Part shown: piece after piece, positions 25,052-35,363 of the stretch
How positions within the stretch are numbered: the first letter of the stretch is position 1
How the letters are laid out: each line of letters starts with the position of its first letter
Origin: Elusimicrobiota bacterium
GTDB taxonomy: Bacteria > Elusimicrobiota > UBA8919
Direction: 5' to 3'
Assembly: GCA_028718185.1 (NCBI GenBank)
Contig: JAQUMH010000002.1
Span: 130,088-194,087, forward strand
DNA length: 64,000 bases
Notes under the pieces: model-generated
Told to the model about the DNA's origin: nothing
Seen by the model: the letters and a program-made list of their open reading frames with translations, nothing else
Database searches by the model: none
Made by a program: the position numbers and the translations under genes

Positions 25052-28000
25052 TCATTTTATCAGTCCTACCTTCCCGGTCTTCTTCCTGCCTGTAGCGTCT
25101 CTTATCTGATAAATATATACTCCTCTGGCTACTTTGTCTCCATCGTCATTCTTGCCATCCCACTCAAGCCAGCCAAGATTACCAAAGTCTGCCTCTTTGA
25201 GTTCCCTTGCCAATTCACCGGATACAGTGTATATCTTCATTTCACTGTTTATAGGCAGGTTTATTACCTTTAACTTACCACCTACCGCCATGTTAGGTTT
25301 ATATGGGTTAGGATATACTTTCACATTACTCAGGTCTGTCGCAAGATAACTGCCCAATATACGATATGTTGTGAATCGTTTCACATTCGCTGTTATTGTC
25401 TTGTTTAGCTTGTCTACTATATGTACTCCAGGCACCAATTCCCACTCCCTACCGTTCCATGAATATATCCTTAATCCTTCTTCCTTTAATTCACCTATAT
25501 CCACTAACGTGTATGGGATTGTTATGCTTATCGGCTTTGTAAATATATCTTCTTCCAATACCGATGTCTTATTTGTAAATGACAATCTTCCAAAATCATA
25601 ACTTATGGGTTTCACGGTATCTACATATCTCGCTGCGTTTCTTACTACCGCCGGCGTCTTTGTCTTTATCACTGCCAAATTCCTGGTTTCTGTCAATACG
25701 TTTTCGCTCACTATTATCTTTAGTTTGTTTACTCCTTTTATCATTCCGCCATTGTTTCCTATTGGTTTTGCAAGATACATATCGTTGATATTTGTCAGGG
25801 TAGGCAACATGCTGTCTCCGGTAACTGATACTGTCTCTATTTCACTATTGAATGGTATTGATATCTCCCTTTCTCCTGTATCTTCTTTTGTCAGTATTGC
25901 GTCTGCAACGTTCAATATACCGGTTTTTGAGTTCTTTGTTGATAGTGTTAGTGTCCCGCTGTAATCCGTTGTGGGGTTATTGTCATTTGTATTGTATACT
26001 TGTGCTTTGAATTTCAAGCTTGATACTGTTATAGCTGGGTCTAATGACGCTGTATCTAATGTCGGTCCGTCTTCGTAGTAATATGACTTTAAGGTGTTAC
26101 TGTACTTTATAATAGGTTTTGGTGGTGTAGCAAGTCCTGTAACTGTCTCAAGACGGACATCATCTATGTAATATGTATCGCCCGCAGTCGCATATGGCGT
26201 AAACCAGAACCGGAAACGTCCATCGGTTACCGGTGTTGTAAAACCTGTGGTGATAAATTCTGTAGTAAATGTCTGCCAGCTTGTGCCAAGGTTCGCTGTG
26301 TAATTCAAACCGTAGTCTGTATATGGGGTGCCATGCTTTAACAAGTGTACTGTTACGGCATGTCTGGTTGGTGAATATGCTGTAAATATCAATCTATATC
26401 TGGTATTAGGGTTAAGGCAAATTCCTGTCTGGTATAATTGGATGTTACCATTGGCAGCGGTTATTGTACATTTGGCGGATTTGCTACCTTCAAATCCTGG
26501 TGTTGTGCTAATAAATGTGCCTCCGCCACCTGCATAATATGCCCAGGAATCTGTACCTGATTCAAAGCCGGCATTTGTAACATGATTTGTGCCGGAAGAA
26601 GTGCTTAGTGTGCTGAATGTATAATTTTCGCTTGTTGCTATGTTACCGGAGCCATCTTTACTTGCTACATGGTAATAATATGTAGTGCCTAATGTTAAGC
26701 CGGTTATGTTAACGCTATGGTTTGTTACTTTTGTTGTATCTGATGTCGTTGAAATACCATATAGTGTTGTTGTACCGTACTCTACCTGTGAATCGCCTGG
26801 TTCATTGGTTAGCCAATTTACTACTGCGGAATTCCAGGTTATATTGCAGGAGGCAACGCTCGTTATTATGGGCGGGGTTGTATCTGCAGGGACTGTTTCA
26901 AGGTGTACATCATCTACGTAATATACATCGCCGGCTACTGCATATGGGGCATACCAGAGCATTAAACGGGCATCATTAACAACAGACGAAAATCCGGTTG
27001 TTACAAATTCAGTGGAATATGTTTGCCAGCTTGTGGTTAGGTTCGCCAAATAATTATCTAATCCGTAATTGGTATATGGGGTGCCGTGCTTGAATATGCG
27101 CACTGCCATATCATGTCCTGTATTGGAATAGGCTGTAAATGTTAATCTATATCTGGTATTTGGATTAAGGCAAATTCCTGTCTGATATAACTGGATGTTA
27201 CCGGTGGATTTGATTATTGTACATCTGGCGGACTTGCTACCTTCAAAACCGGGTGATGTGGTAACAAACGTGCCTGCTTCTTCGGTATAAAAAGCCCAGG
27301 ATGTTGTGCCTGATTCAAAACTATGATTACTTATGAAATTTATATCGCTTGTAAATGTATTGTCTTCGCTTATTGCAAGATTGCCTGATTCATCTCTGCT
27401 GCTTACCCTGTAATGATATACCGTACCTGGCGTTAATCCTGTTATATTAACGCTATGATTTGTTAACTTAACTGTACTTAACACTGTTGAGTTTCCATAT
27501 GATGTCGTTAGTCCATACTCTGCTTGCGAATCGCTTGGTTCATTGGTTACCCAATTTACTACTGCGGAATTCCAGGTTATATCGCAGGATGCAACACTCG
27601 TTATTATCGGCGGGGTTGTATCAGGTGGGACTGTTTCAAGGTGTACGTCGTCTATGTAATATACATCACCTGCTACTGCATATGGCGCATACCAGAACAT
27701 TAAACGGGCATCAGTAACTACAGACGAAAATCCGGTTGTTACAAATTCGGTGGAATATGTCTGCCAACTTGTGGTTAGGTTCGCCAAATAATTATTCAAA
27801 CCGTAGTTGGTATATGGGGTGCCGTGTTTGAACACGTGCAATGTCATTTCACGGCCTGTATTGGAATATGCTTTAAATGTTAATCTATATCTGGTGTTAG
27901 GATTAAGAACGATATCTTTTTGGTATAACTGGAGGTTACCGGTGGATTTGATTATTGTACATCTGGCGAATTTGCTACCATCAAAACCAGGTGATGTGGT

Positions 28001-31000
28001 AACAAACGAGCCTGCTTCTTCCGTATAAAATGTCCAGGATGATGTGCCTAATTCAAAACTATGATTACTTATGAAATTTGTATCGCTTGTAAATGTATTG
28101 TCTTCGCTTATTGTAAGATTACCTGATTCATCTCTGCTGCTTACCCTATAATGATATACCGTACCAGGTGATAATCCTGTTATATTAACGTTATGATTTG
28201 TTACCTTAGCTGTACTTAACACTGTTGAGTTACCATATAATGTCGTTAGTCCGTACTCTACCTGCGAATCGCTTGGTTCATTGGTTATCCAATTTATTAC
28301 TGTGGAATTCCAGGTTATATTTCCGGATACTATATCTGTTACTACTGGCGGTGTTGTATCGCTAATCACTTCAAACTTTGCTGTTGTAGAAGACAAATGA
28401 TTCCCAACCCAATCAGTTGCCTCAACGGTCAATGTCCAAAATCCATCATCAATTGATAGTGGCTCAATTGTTTGCCCATTATTCACTTGTATTGTCGTCC
28501 CTTCTTCCAAGTCAGTTAAATATGCATAATACGTCGGCGATGGGTCAAGGTTATCAGTAACTATATAATTTATCACTATTGTAGAAATATTAGCAACAAA
28601 CCTTTCACTACCAACAGGCGAAATCAAAGTAATTTTAGGTGGTGTATTATCTACAACTAATGTTCCATTTACAAGTTTACTATACGATATCGGAATATAT
28701 TTACTTACCGTGTCTGGAAAATCAGGTGTTACTTGAATATTAAAATAAGAACTGGCAGAATCTAATAATGTTATATCAGTTGGAATATTAAAAAGCAATT
28801 CCACTGTCTTTTTATTTTGTGCTGGAATTGTAATACTTGATACAATAGACATAAATTTTTCATTTGTATTAGTCATTAATTTTAATTTATAAATATCCTG
28901 GACATTACCTGTATTTTCAATATTAATATTAAATTTCCCAGTTTGTCCCGGTCCCGCTACTACAACAGATGAATCAATATTAATTTCAAAAGAATGATGT
29001 TCTTCAATAAGATTGGATATGGTAGGAAGAAAATTATATCCTGATTCTGTATGTGTAATAGATGCTCCTAAATCAAAGTCAATTACAGACAATAACACTT
29101 CATCTTTTTTAACTATAAAATTTTGATTTATATTTACTTCACTACTTAATAAATTCAAAGGTATAATTCCTTTTGTAATTTTATCAACTCCTAATACATT
29201 TTTTATTGTTGCCTTAAGTCCATTATAAGTTCCTGGTGGTAAGATATTTACTCCAACAGCTACAGGAACTTGTACTTCTTGAGTCGGTTGTAAGTCAATT
29301 ACTGGTTGTGTGATATTAAAATCAATCCATTCTCCATTAGAATTCAATACGGCTAATTTACTGAAAATTAAATATATTTTAGAAAAATCACTTACAGGCT
29401 GATCAATAACAGAAATAATTACACTATTTACGTCGTGATATAAAGTAATTGACCTTTGTGCCTCGTTATTTCCCTCTTCTAATTCAGGAATTTCACTATT
29501 TGGGTCAACTCTTACTGTAAACAAATATGTTTGTGGGGTTTCAGTTACTGAAACAACTTTTTGCACCATTGTCACTCCACTACCAAACCCGGATATTTCA
29601 TTAATAAATTGGTCGCTACCAATTTGTATTAGGTTAGGTGAACTACCTTCAAAAAATCTTACTCTAACATTTTTTGACTCAGCACCACCTATATTATTAA
29701 CATTTGCTGTTATACTTAATGTAACCTCATCAACTCCAGGACCTTCTTTTCTAGAAATATCTATAAGTTCTTTTTTGATATATAAATCTGAACCTTGAGT
29801 AAAATTAAAATTATAAGAACCTAAATTTGCAACGGTATTAGCGGGATTTGAAACACCAGCTATTGCCTGACCTACAGCATTATTAATCACATATCCATTA
29901 GGCATAGATGGCTGACTTTCACCTCCACCCATACACATGACATTACTTACAAATAAATCCTTACCAGCATTGTTTACTATCATCCAATTTTCAGACCTAA
30001 ATTCAAGTCCAGTATTCTCAACAGCAATAACTGTTAGATTATATGAACCGTCACTTAATTGTTTAGTATCAAATGTAAAAGTAAAAGGTGTAAACTTTGT
30101 GTCCGTTAAAACTTCGTTAATTAATAATTTACAAGAAACAATACTATTATTAGTTATATATGGTTGGATAGTTACTATACCTGAAACTACATCCACACCT
30201 GGAAACATTTGTGGTGAAATACTTGCATCAAACAATGTATCAAAATTATCTGTTACTGAATTAGAAAGTCCTGCTTGGTTTACCGACTTAACCATATAAT
30301 AATTCTTACCGGGTGCAGAGAGATTGCTTATTTCTACCGTATGATTAATTGTATATTCAGAAGAAATCACTATTGGTTCACCAAGAGGTAATGTTGAATT
30401 ATATCTTATACGAGTATCAGACGGGTCATCAGTAGTCCAACTGATAGTAGCACTATTATTAGTTACATTTGTTACTTTTAAGTTAGATATTACAGGTGGT
30501 GTGTTATCAATTTTTATATCTACAGTTGCCTGTGAGGTATTTGATGCATTATCTTCTGTCAATAATTTTATAGTGTATGTTTCACCATTAGCATTAGGTA
30601 AGACAGCAGTTGTGTCCCATGCAGCCAATTGACCATTTACCACTGGAATATTTGATTGTGTAATTTCTGTCCAACCAGTTGAACAATAACTTAATGTATA
30701 CTTTTTAAGTTGTGATGGTTCAGTTCCATAATCCTGCGCTGTCCCTGATATTGTAACCATTCCACTATGCCAACTATTAGGTTCTGGTTGACTTATTACA
30801 CTTACAGGTGGAATTATATCGTATCTTAACATTACCGTAGAACTGTTATTATTATCAATATTCCCAGCATTATCTTTAAGCCAGACATAAAGAGGTGTTG
30901 ATCCTTCTTGAGACACTGTTACATTAAATGGTTTAGATGTGGTATATGTCCCATCAATATTATTCTGTGGTGCAGAACCCAACTTATAATAAGCTCCTGC

Positions 31001-32641
31001 TATCCCTGATAAATCAGATGGAATTGACCAGGATATTGTATAACTTGTTGTATTCTTCCAGGGTGATGGGTTTGAACCATCGCCGACTAAATTTATTGGT
31101 GCAGCCGGTGGCGTAGCATCTACTATTATTCCATCACTGCTAACCAGCGACTCAGAACCAGCACCATTTCTTGCTTTTGCAGTAAAATAATAAATACCGT
31201 CAGATAAAGGTGGAGCAAATGTCCTGATTACATTATTAACTATTCCTGCTGATGTTAAAGAAATAATATTATTCCATCCAATATTCGGATATTGTGTTGT
31301 TCCTATAGCATACCAGTATTGGGTTACACCTGACTCTGGATCTACAAAACTCCAACTACAAGAAAGTTGTCCATTATTGTTTGTATAATTTCCATCTTCA
31401 ATAGATTGAACTTGTGGTGGGGTTAAATCAACAGTAATCCAAGGACTGTAATCTCCCCAACTACTGTAAAGTCCTGCATTGTTTCTCGCTTTTACTCTTG
31501 CACGATATAAACGTCCATGCTCACAATTGGGAACATTATAATTTGTAACATTACCTACATTCTGACTGAAATGAACATATCCATCATCACGAACCACTTC
31601 TAAATTGAAATCCCATATACCACTCTCAGGGTCTGAAGCAAAATCACTTGACCAATTGATATTTATAATGCTTGAATTGGAATACGATGAAACAACCGTT
31701 GGTGCTTTTTTACTCGGGTCTGTTGTCATTGGGGGTGGTGTAGAATCTTTAGAAATTGTATCAGATACACTTCCTGATACATTTCCAGCACCATCTTTAA
31801 ACTGCGTATAAACTGTCTTTACACCATCTCCCACGGAAAGTAACCAACTATAAATACCACCAGAACTATAATTCTCCCAACTTGACCAACTTATATTGTC
31901 ATTAGAAAATCTTAACTGTGCAACTCCGCTTGAATTATCTGACGCAGAAGGACAAACATATACAGTTCCGAAACACCAATCTTCACGAAGTGTTATTATA
32001 TCTCTTAACACTATACTTCCTGTCGGTACTGTATAATCTGTATAAAAAGACCAACTTCTTGTCGTAGTATTACCTGCTTTGTCTTTTACAATTAAATCAA
32101 CCCAGTTTAATCCTTCAGGTAAATCACTCGTTGGTGTGTAACTTACTGAATTTGCCCCAATAGTTGCTGGCATCGTGTTGCTATTAAGTTTCAGTATTGT
32201 GTTTGCTGTATCTATTCCACTACCAACATCTGAATAAGTTGCTGATATTGGTGGTCTTCTATTATTCGTGTATGACCAAGATATTGGTATTAGGTTTGTT
32301 ATTACGGGTGGGGTTGTGTCTATGTCAGCAGTTGCTTTTACTGTGTTGTTTCCGAAAGAACTATTACTTGCAGGGAATGGACTTATAAGTATATTACCAT
32401 CTTCATCAGAATTAGCAGATGTCGTGCAAGTTTGCCCTACCGTTGTTTCCCAATTAATTTTTCCAATCAACCCTGCCGATGGTGTTACCTTCCCTTTCAC
32501 TGAAACATTAAGTAACGTAATTTTTTCATTTGCAGTCGGAATTAGTATATCTAATGTAGGAGCAGATTCAACTTCACTAACAAAAAATGCAAAAATTCCT
32601 ACACTGAATAAAAACATTATAATAATTTTCCTTTTTAACAT
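25052..32641 (-). CDS. Giant multidomain secreted surface protein (adhesin-like)
   Basis: About 2529 residues. I choose the ATG at 32641 because AAGGATT precedes it and it gives a compact signal peptide (KRK, then a hydrophobic run ending VES); an ATG at 32686 overlapping the previous gene would add 15 residues. The N-terminal half is a chain of Ig-like/FN3-like domains with repeated 'DTTPP' linkers. A CARDB-like domain (DLYIKKELID ... PELEEGNNEA) and a DUF4382-like segment follow. Then come three FN3 plus carbohydrate-binding-like units, and a C-terminal FlgD-like/sorting-type domain (YPNPYKPN ... GVYIYQI ... KTGKVGLIK). It is probably exported and surface-anchored. Ligands are unknown. Confidence 0.85.
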   Translation of the reverse strand: MLKRKIIIMFLFSVGIFAFFVSEVESAPTLDILIPTANEKITLLNVSVKGKVTPSAGLIGKINWETTVGQTCTTSANSDEDGNILISPFPASNSSFGNNTVKATADIDTTPPVITNLIPISWSYTNNRRPPISATYSDVGSGIDTANTILKLNSNTMPATIGANSVSYTPTSDLPEGLNWVDLIVKDKAGNTTTRSWSFYTDYTVPTGSIVLRDIITLREDWCFGTVYVCPSASDNSSGVAQLRFSNDNISWSSWENYSSGGIYSWLLSVGDGVKTVYTQFKDGAGNVSGSVSDTISKDSTPPPMTTDPSKKAPTVVSSYSNSSIININWSSDFASDPESGIWDFNLEVVRDDGYVHFSQNVGNVTNYNVPNCEHGRLYRARVKARNNAGLYSSWGDYSPWITVDLTPPQVQSIEDGNYTNNNGQLSCSWSFVDPESGVTQYWYAIGTTQYPNIGWNNIISLTSAGIVNNVIRTFAPPLSDGIYYFTAKARNGAGSESLVSSDGIIVDATPPAAPINLVGDGSNPSPWKNTTSYTISWSIPSDLSGIAGAYYKLGSAPQNNIDGTYTTSKPFNVTVSQEGSTPLYVWLKDNAGNIDNNNSSTVMLRYDIIPPVSVISQPEPNSWHSGMVTISGTAQDYGTEPSQLKKYTLSYCSTGWTEITQSNIPVVNGQLAAWDTTAVLPNANGETYTIKLLTEDNASNTSQATVDIKIDNTPPVISNLKVTNVTNNSATISWTTDDPSDTRIRYNSTLPLGEPIVISSEYTINHTVEISNLSAPGKNYYMVKSVNQAGLSNSVTDNFDTLFDASISPQMFPGVDVVSGIVTIQPYITNNSIVSCKLLINEVLTDTKFTPFTFTFDTKQLSDGSYNLTVIAVENTGLEFRSENWMIVNNAGKDLFVSNVMCMGGGESQPSMPNGYVINNAVGQAIAGVSNPANTVANLGSYNFNFTQGSDLYIKKELIDISRKEGPGVDEVTLSITANVNNIGGAESKNVRVRFFEGSSPNLIQIGSDQFINEISGFGSGVTMVQKVVSVTETPQTYLFTVRVDPNSEIPELEEGNNEAQRSITLYHDVNSVIISVIDQPVSDFSKIYLIFSKLAVLNSNGEWIDFNITQPVIDLQPTQEVQVPVAVGVNILPPGTYNGLKATIKNVLGVDKITKGIIPLNLLSSEVNINQNFIVKKDEVLLSVIDFDLGASITHTESGYNFLPTISNLIEEHHSFEINIDSSVVVAGPGQTGKFNINIENTGNVQDIYKLKLMTNTNEKFMSIVSSITIPAQNKKTVELLFNIPTDITLLDSASSYFNIQVTPDFPDTVSKYIPISYSKLVNGTLVVDNTPPKITLISPVGSERFVANISTIVINYIVTDNLDPSPTYYAYLTDLEEGTTIQVNNGQTIEPLSIDDGFWTLTVEATDWVGNHLSSTTAKFEVISDTTPPVVTDIVSGNITWNSTVINWITNEPSDSQVEYGLTTLYGNSTVLSTAKVTNHNVNITGLSPGTVYHYRVSSRDESGNLTISEDNTFTSDTNFISNHSFELGTSSWTFYTEEAGSFVTTSPGFDGSKFARCTIIKSTGNLQLYQKDIVLNPNTRYRLTFKAYSNTGREMTLHVFKHGTPYTNYGLNNYLANLTTSWQTYSTEFVTTGFSSVVTDARLMFWYAPYAVAGDVYYIDDVHLETVPPDTTPPIITSVASCDITWNSAVVNWVTNEPSDSQAEYGLTTSYGNSTVLSTVKLTNHSVNITGLTPGTVYHYRVSSRDESGNLAISEDNTFTSDINFISNHSFESGTTSWAFYTEEAGTFVTTSPGFEGSKSARCTIIKSTGNIQLYQTGICLNPNTRYRLTFTAYSNTGHDMAVRIFKHGTPYTNYGLDNYLANLTTSWQTYSTEFVTTGFSSVVNDARLMLWYAPYAVAGDVYYVDDVHLETVPADTTPPIITSVASCNITWNSAVVNWLTNEPGDSQVEYGTTTLYGISTTSDTTKVTNHSVNITGLTLGTTYYYHVASKDGSGNIATSENYTFSTLSTSSGTNHVTNAGFESGTDSWAYYAGGGGTFISTTPGFEGSKSAKCTITAANGNIQLYQTGICLNPNTRYRLIFTAYSPTRHAVTVHLLKHGTPYTDYGLNYTANLGTSWQTFTTEFITTGFTTPVTDGRFRFWFTPYATAGDTYYIDDVRLETVTGLATPPKPIIKYSNTLKSYYYEDGPTLDTASLDPAITVSSLKFKAQVYNTNDNNPTTDYSGTLTLSTKNSKTGILNVADAILTKEDTGEREISIPFNSEIETVSVTGDSMLPTLTNINDMYLAKPIGNNGGMIKGVNKLKIIVSENVLTETRNLAVIKTKTPAVVRNAARYVDTVKPISYDFGRLSFTNKTSVLEEDIFTKPISITIPYTLVDIGELKEEGLRIYSWNGREWELVPGVHIVDKLNKTITANVKRFTTYRILGSYLATDLSNVKVYPNPYKPNMAVGGKLKVINLPINSEMKIYTVSGELARELKEADFGNLGWLEWDGKNDDGDKVARGVYIYQIRDATGRKKTGKVGLIK
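26140..28355. repeat. Three tandem FN3 + CBM-like coding repeats
   Basis: Three consecutive units of about 738-753 bases (246-251 residues) within the giant surface gene. Each codes an FN3-like domain (ITWNS...NW.TNEPSDSQ.EYG) followed by a jelly-roll-like module (FESGT.SW..Y..E.G.F...PGF.GSK.A). Units 1 and 2 are most alike at DNA level, with unit 3 more diverged, consistent with stepwise duplication. Confidence 0.85.
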
Positions 32642-32678
32642 TTGATAATCCTTAAAAACATTGACTGTATGGACTTTT

Positions 32679-33560
32679 TTATTCATTTACTTTATATTCA
32701 CTATCTTTCTTTTCTACTTCAATCCTTTTTATAATTTGACGAATAGATTCCTTTCGCTTAAAATCAACTTTTGGTAAATTTCTAAAAACATCTTCCAGAT
32801 ATGGTAAAACAAGTTTTCTTTCATCCCAAATAAAATAATCCTCTATTGCTCCATTTTTGATAGCATCCAGAGTTTTAACACCAGATTTTCCTCTAATCCA
32901 AGCATCCGAACCATGACCACTACCTGTTAAAATGCCCGTTAAGTAATTACATCTTTCTTTCATGGTAATTATTCCTTTCTTGTGCATATCTAACTTTAGA
33001 TAATTTTTATAAGCATATTCACGAATGCCATAAAATAATTTGTCATCATTTAAAATATTAAAAAAAATATTTAAAGTCTCATTATCTTTCCAATTACTTA
33101 AAGATTCCATTGTTATTCTTACAATCCTATAATATTGTAAATCATGAATATAAGGAGACCTTCCTTTATATTTAGGTCCAGATTTTATATAATCATCGAG
33201 TATTATCAACAATTCCCTTTTAGCCTCTTCACTTTTAATTTTTCCCAAGGCAGTCAGCACCGCCTCTTTTACTCCTTCAGGAAATTCCATCCCTATTCTA
33301 TAAGGCTCTTTTTTAAAAATTTCAACTAACAACTTTACTACCTCTCCTCCTCCTATTTCTCCTAATCTCATTACTGCAGCTTCTCTTAATCTTTCGTCAG
33401 GACTATCTAAGTATGGAGTTAATTTTAAAATTGTCGTGATTTCTTTCATTTCTTTAGGAATAATTATAGGTTTTTTCTCAAGCATATCCGCCAAACATAT
33501 TCCTTTTGATAATGATAGCAATGCATAAAAAAAGAGCGGGAAAATAAAATATTTTTTCAT
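32679..33560 (-). CDS. Secreted HEAT-repeat protein
   Basis: A 293-residue protein with a signal peptide (MKKYFIFPLFFYALLSLSKG). Residues about 50-135 contain HEAT-type helical repeats (DERLREAAVMRLGEIGGGEVV..LL, GVKEAVLTALGKIKSEEAKREL). The C-terminal half has no motif I recognise. The stop overlaps the longer possible start of the adhesin gene by 8 bases. It lies between a metallopeptidase and the adhesin in a five-gene surface operon, so a periplasmic scaffold role in that assembly is possible but only inferred. Confidence 0.7.
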   Translation of the reverse strand: MKKYFIFPLFFYALLSLSKGICLADMLEKKPIIIPKEMKEITTILKLTPYLDSPDERLREAAVMRLGEIGGGEVVKLLVEIFKKEPYRIGMEFPEGVKEAVLTALGKIKSEEAKRELLIILDDYIKSGPKYKGRSPYIHDLQYYRIVRITMESLSNWKDNETLNIFFNILNDDKLFYGIREYAYKNYLKLDMHKKGIITMKERCNYLTGILTGSGHGSDAWIRGKSGVKTLDAIKNGAIEDYFIWDERKLVLPYLEDVFRNLPKVDFKRKESIRQIIKRIEVEKKDSEYKVNE

Positions 33561-33579
33561 AAGATTCTACTCCTATAAA

Positions 33580-34209
33580 TTACCATATTGTTGTATGAGT
33601 GGACTGTTTACCTGGATCAGCCCAATCTTTTGAAGCAACTCCTTTCTTTCCATTTCCAGCCTTCATGCACATAAATTCTTGATCTCCATACCAATAATAA
33701 TCAGAATTATTTCTTATTCCTTTAACATCGTAAGTATCTGGATTTTGGGGATTTGTACCAGAAACTGTAGTCTCATAATCATCAGGAAGTTCATCCCCAT
33801 CAGTATCAACTTTCCCTGCCCATGCCCCTTGCCATTGATCATATACCCACTTATGATAAAGTTCATGAGCACATACTTCAGCAGCACAATCTATCCCTTT
33901 TGCTCCTCCAAAAGTAACTCCTCCTATAGTGTATTTAGTAGGATAATGTTCTTCTGATGCATCCGCACCAAGTCGAAGAGTACTAGGAGATATAAACTCA
34001 CCATAACCAGAACATCCATATGTAAATTGACTCATATCAGGTACGACACCCCCCTCTTTCCAATAATAAAACCAATTAGGGACAGTAAACCAAGTAGCAA
34101 TTTTTGGAAAAAAATATTGCACATTCACTGTTTTTGTAACCGTTTCGGCAAATACAATAATAGATATCAAACTTATAAAAATTAATATTACTAAACCTAT
34201 TTTTTTCAT
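33580..34209 (-). CDS. Secreted HExxH putative metallopeptidase
   Basis: A 209-residue protein with an N-terminal signal (to about A21). The zinc-binding HExxH is HELYH at 115-119 in a CAHELYHKWVYD context. Residues 135-143 (DTDGDELPD) form an acidic Asp-rich loop of the calcium-binding thrombospondin type 3/dockerin sort, followed by ETTVSGTNPQNPDT. No third zinc ligand can be assigned with certainty. It lies in the surface operon between an outer-membrane-like protein and a HEAT protein; processing of surface proteins is a plausible but unproven role. Confidence 0.65.
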   Translation of the reverse strand: MKKIGLVILIFISLISIIVFAETVTKTVNVQYFFPKIATWFTVPNWFYYWKEGGVVPDMSQFTYGCSGYGEFISPSTLRLGADASEEHYPTKYTIGGVTFGGAKGIDCAAEVCAHELYHKWVYDQWQGAWAGKVDTDGDELPDDYETTVSGTNPQNPDTYDVKGIRNNSDYYWYGDQEFMCMKAGNGKKGVASKDWADPGKQSTHTTIW

Positions 34210-34323
34210 AGAATTTCTATCCTTATTATTTATTTTACATATTACACTTCATCTTTGTAATATCCCCCTAACTTGTCTGTTGGTCAAAAAGGTTACTCCT
34301 GTAGACATTTATCATCGTTATAA

Positions 34324-35349
34324 TCACCAAGTGAAAGAAACTGAAGAACAATAAATAATTGGTCGAATTTTTATTGGTTCTGGCTCTACATTAAGTCTTG
34401 GTCCATAAAAATATCTTACATCTAATTCAATATGTAATTGTTCTGTCGGAATAAGCTGTATCCCTAATAAGTAATAGGGACAGATTTTTAATATATCTTT
34501 TTGTATATTTTTATCTGGATTGCCATTGTTAAAAATATAATAGTGAATAGCATATTTATATACACCTGTTATATAACTTCCACCTAAACCTAAATATGGT
34601 GATATTCTCGCTGGATAATAAAAGTATTTTCTTATTCCCACCGTATAATTTATATGCTCTCTTTCTTCTTTATCTTCTCTCATTCCTTCACTGTAAATTG
34701 ACTCTCTTTTAAATCGGCTGAAATCTGTTATAACACTTTCAAAACCCAATCCACCTCTAAGATTATATTTCCATATCATTCCAAACCCTAAATATCTTAC
34801 ATCTTTATAATAGTCACTAAATCCATTTATCAAACCAATTTCCAACCGTCTCCTCTGTCCACGAAATTTAATTGTATCTCCAGGTTCTATTTTTATCTTT
34901 GTCTCATATAGCTCACCTATTGATATCGCATCAGCGATTGCTTCTATCTCTACTTTGCCCTTGTAGTTCATACTGGAATCATAAACAATATAAACATCTC
35001 TTTCACGAACTTTATGAACTGACCCCTTATCTATTTCAACTAACTTTCCTTCTACCCTTCTTATTTTACCCCACTTCTTGCCTTTCTCTAATGATTTTTT
35101 CAATTCTACAAGTAAATATTCCAGATACTCTTCTTTTTTCGGTTCTTTAGTAATTATTTCTTTACGGTAGTAAATATCAACATCTTTATCTTTTTTTTTA
35201 TTCAACCTCTTGTGAAGTTCTTTCAGTTCTTTTTCGCCAGTTTTAATTTCTTCTTCCCCATCAGCACCAACTCCATAAACATAAAATATAGGGGTAAATA
35301 AAAAAACACATACAACAATGAAAAAAGCACATAATTTTTTACTTTCCAT
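34324..35349 (-). CDS. Outer-membrane-like protein with FlgT-C-type and barrel segments
   Basis: A 341-residue protein: signal peptide to about residue 28, a lysine/glutamate-rich region (about 31-92, probably helical), then a small domain (EGKLVEIDKGSVHKVRERDVYIVYD, about 99-160) resembling the FlgT-C fold found in many secreted proteins. From about 165 onward alternating beta strands end with VSFTW, the aromatic C-terminus typical of outer-membrane barrels. This suggests a Gram-negative envelope. The function is unknown. Confidence 0.62.
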   Translation of the reverse strand: MESKKLCAFFIVVCVFLFTPIFYVYGVGADGEEEIKTGEKELKELHKRLNKKKDKDVDIYYRKEIITKEPKKEEYLEYLLVELKKSLEKGKKWGKIRRVEGKLVEIDKGSVHKVRERDVYIVYDSSMNYKGKVEIEAIADAISIGELYETKIKIEPGDTIKFRGQRRRLEIGLINGFSDYYKDVRYLGFGMIWKYNLRGGLGFESVITDFSRFKRESIYSEGMREDKEEREHINYTVGIRKYFYYPARISPYLGLGGSYITGVYKYAIHYYIFNNGNPDKNIQKDILKICPYYLLGIQLIPTEQLHIELDVRYFYGPRLNVEPEPIKIRPIIYCSSVSFTW

Positions 35350-35363
35350 TTTTTATATTTTCC

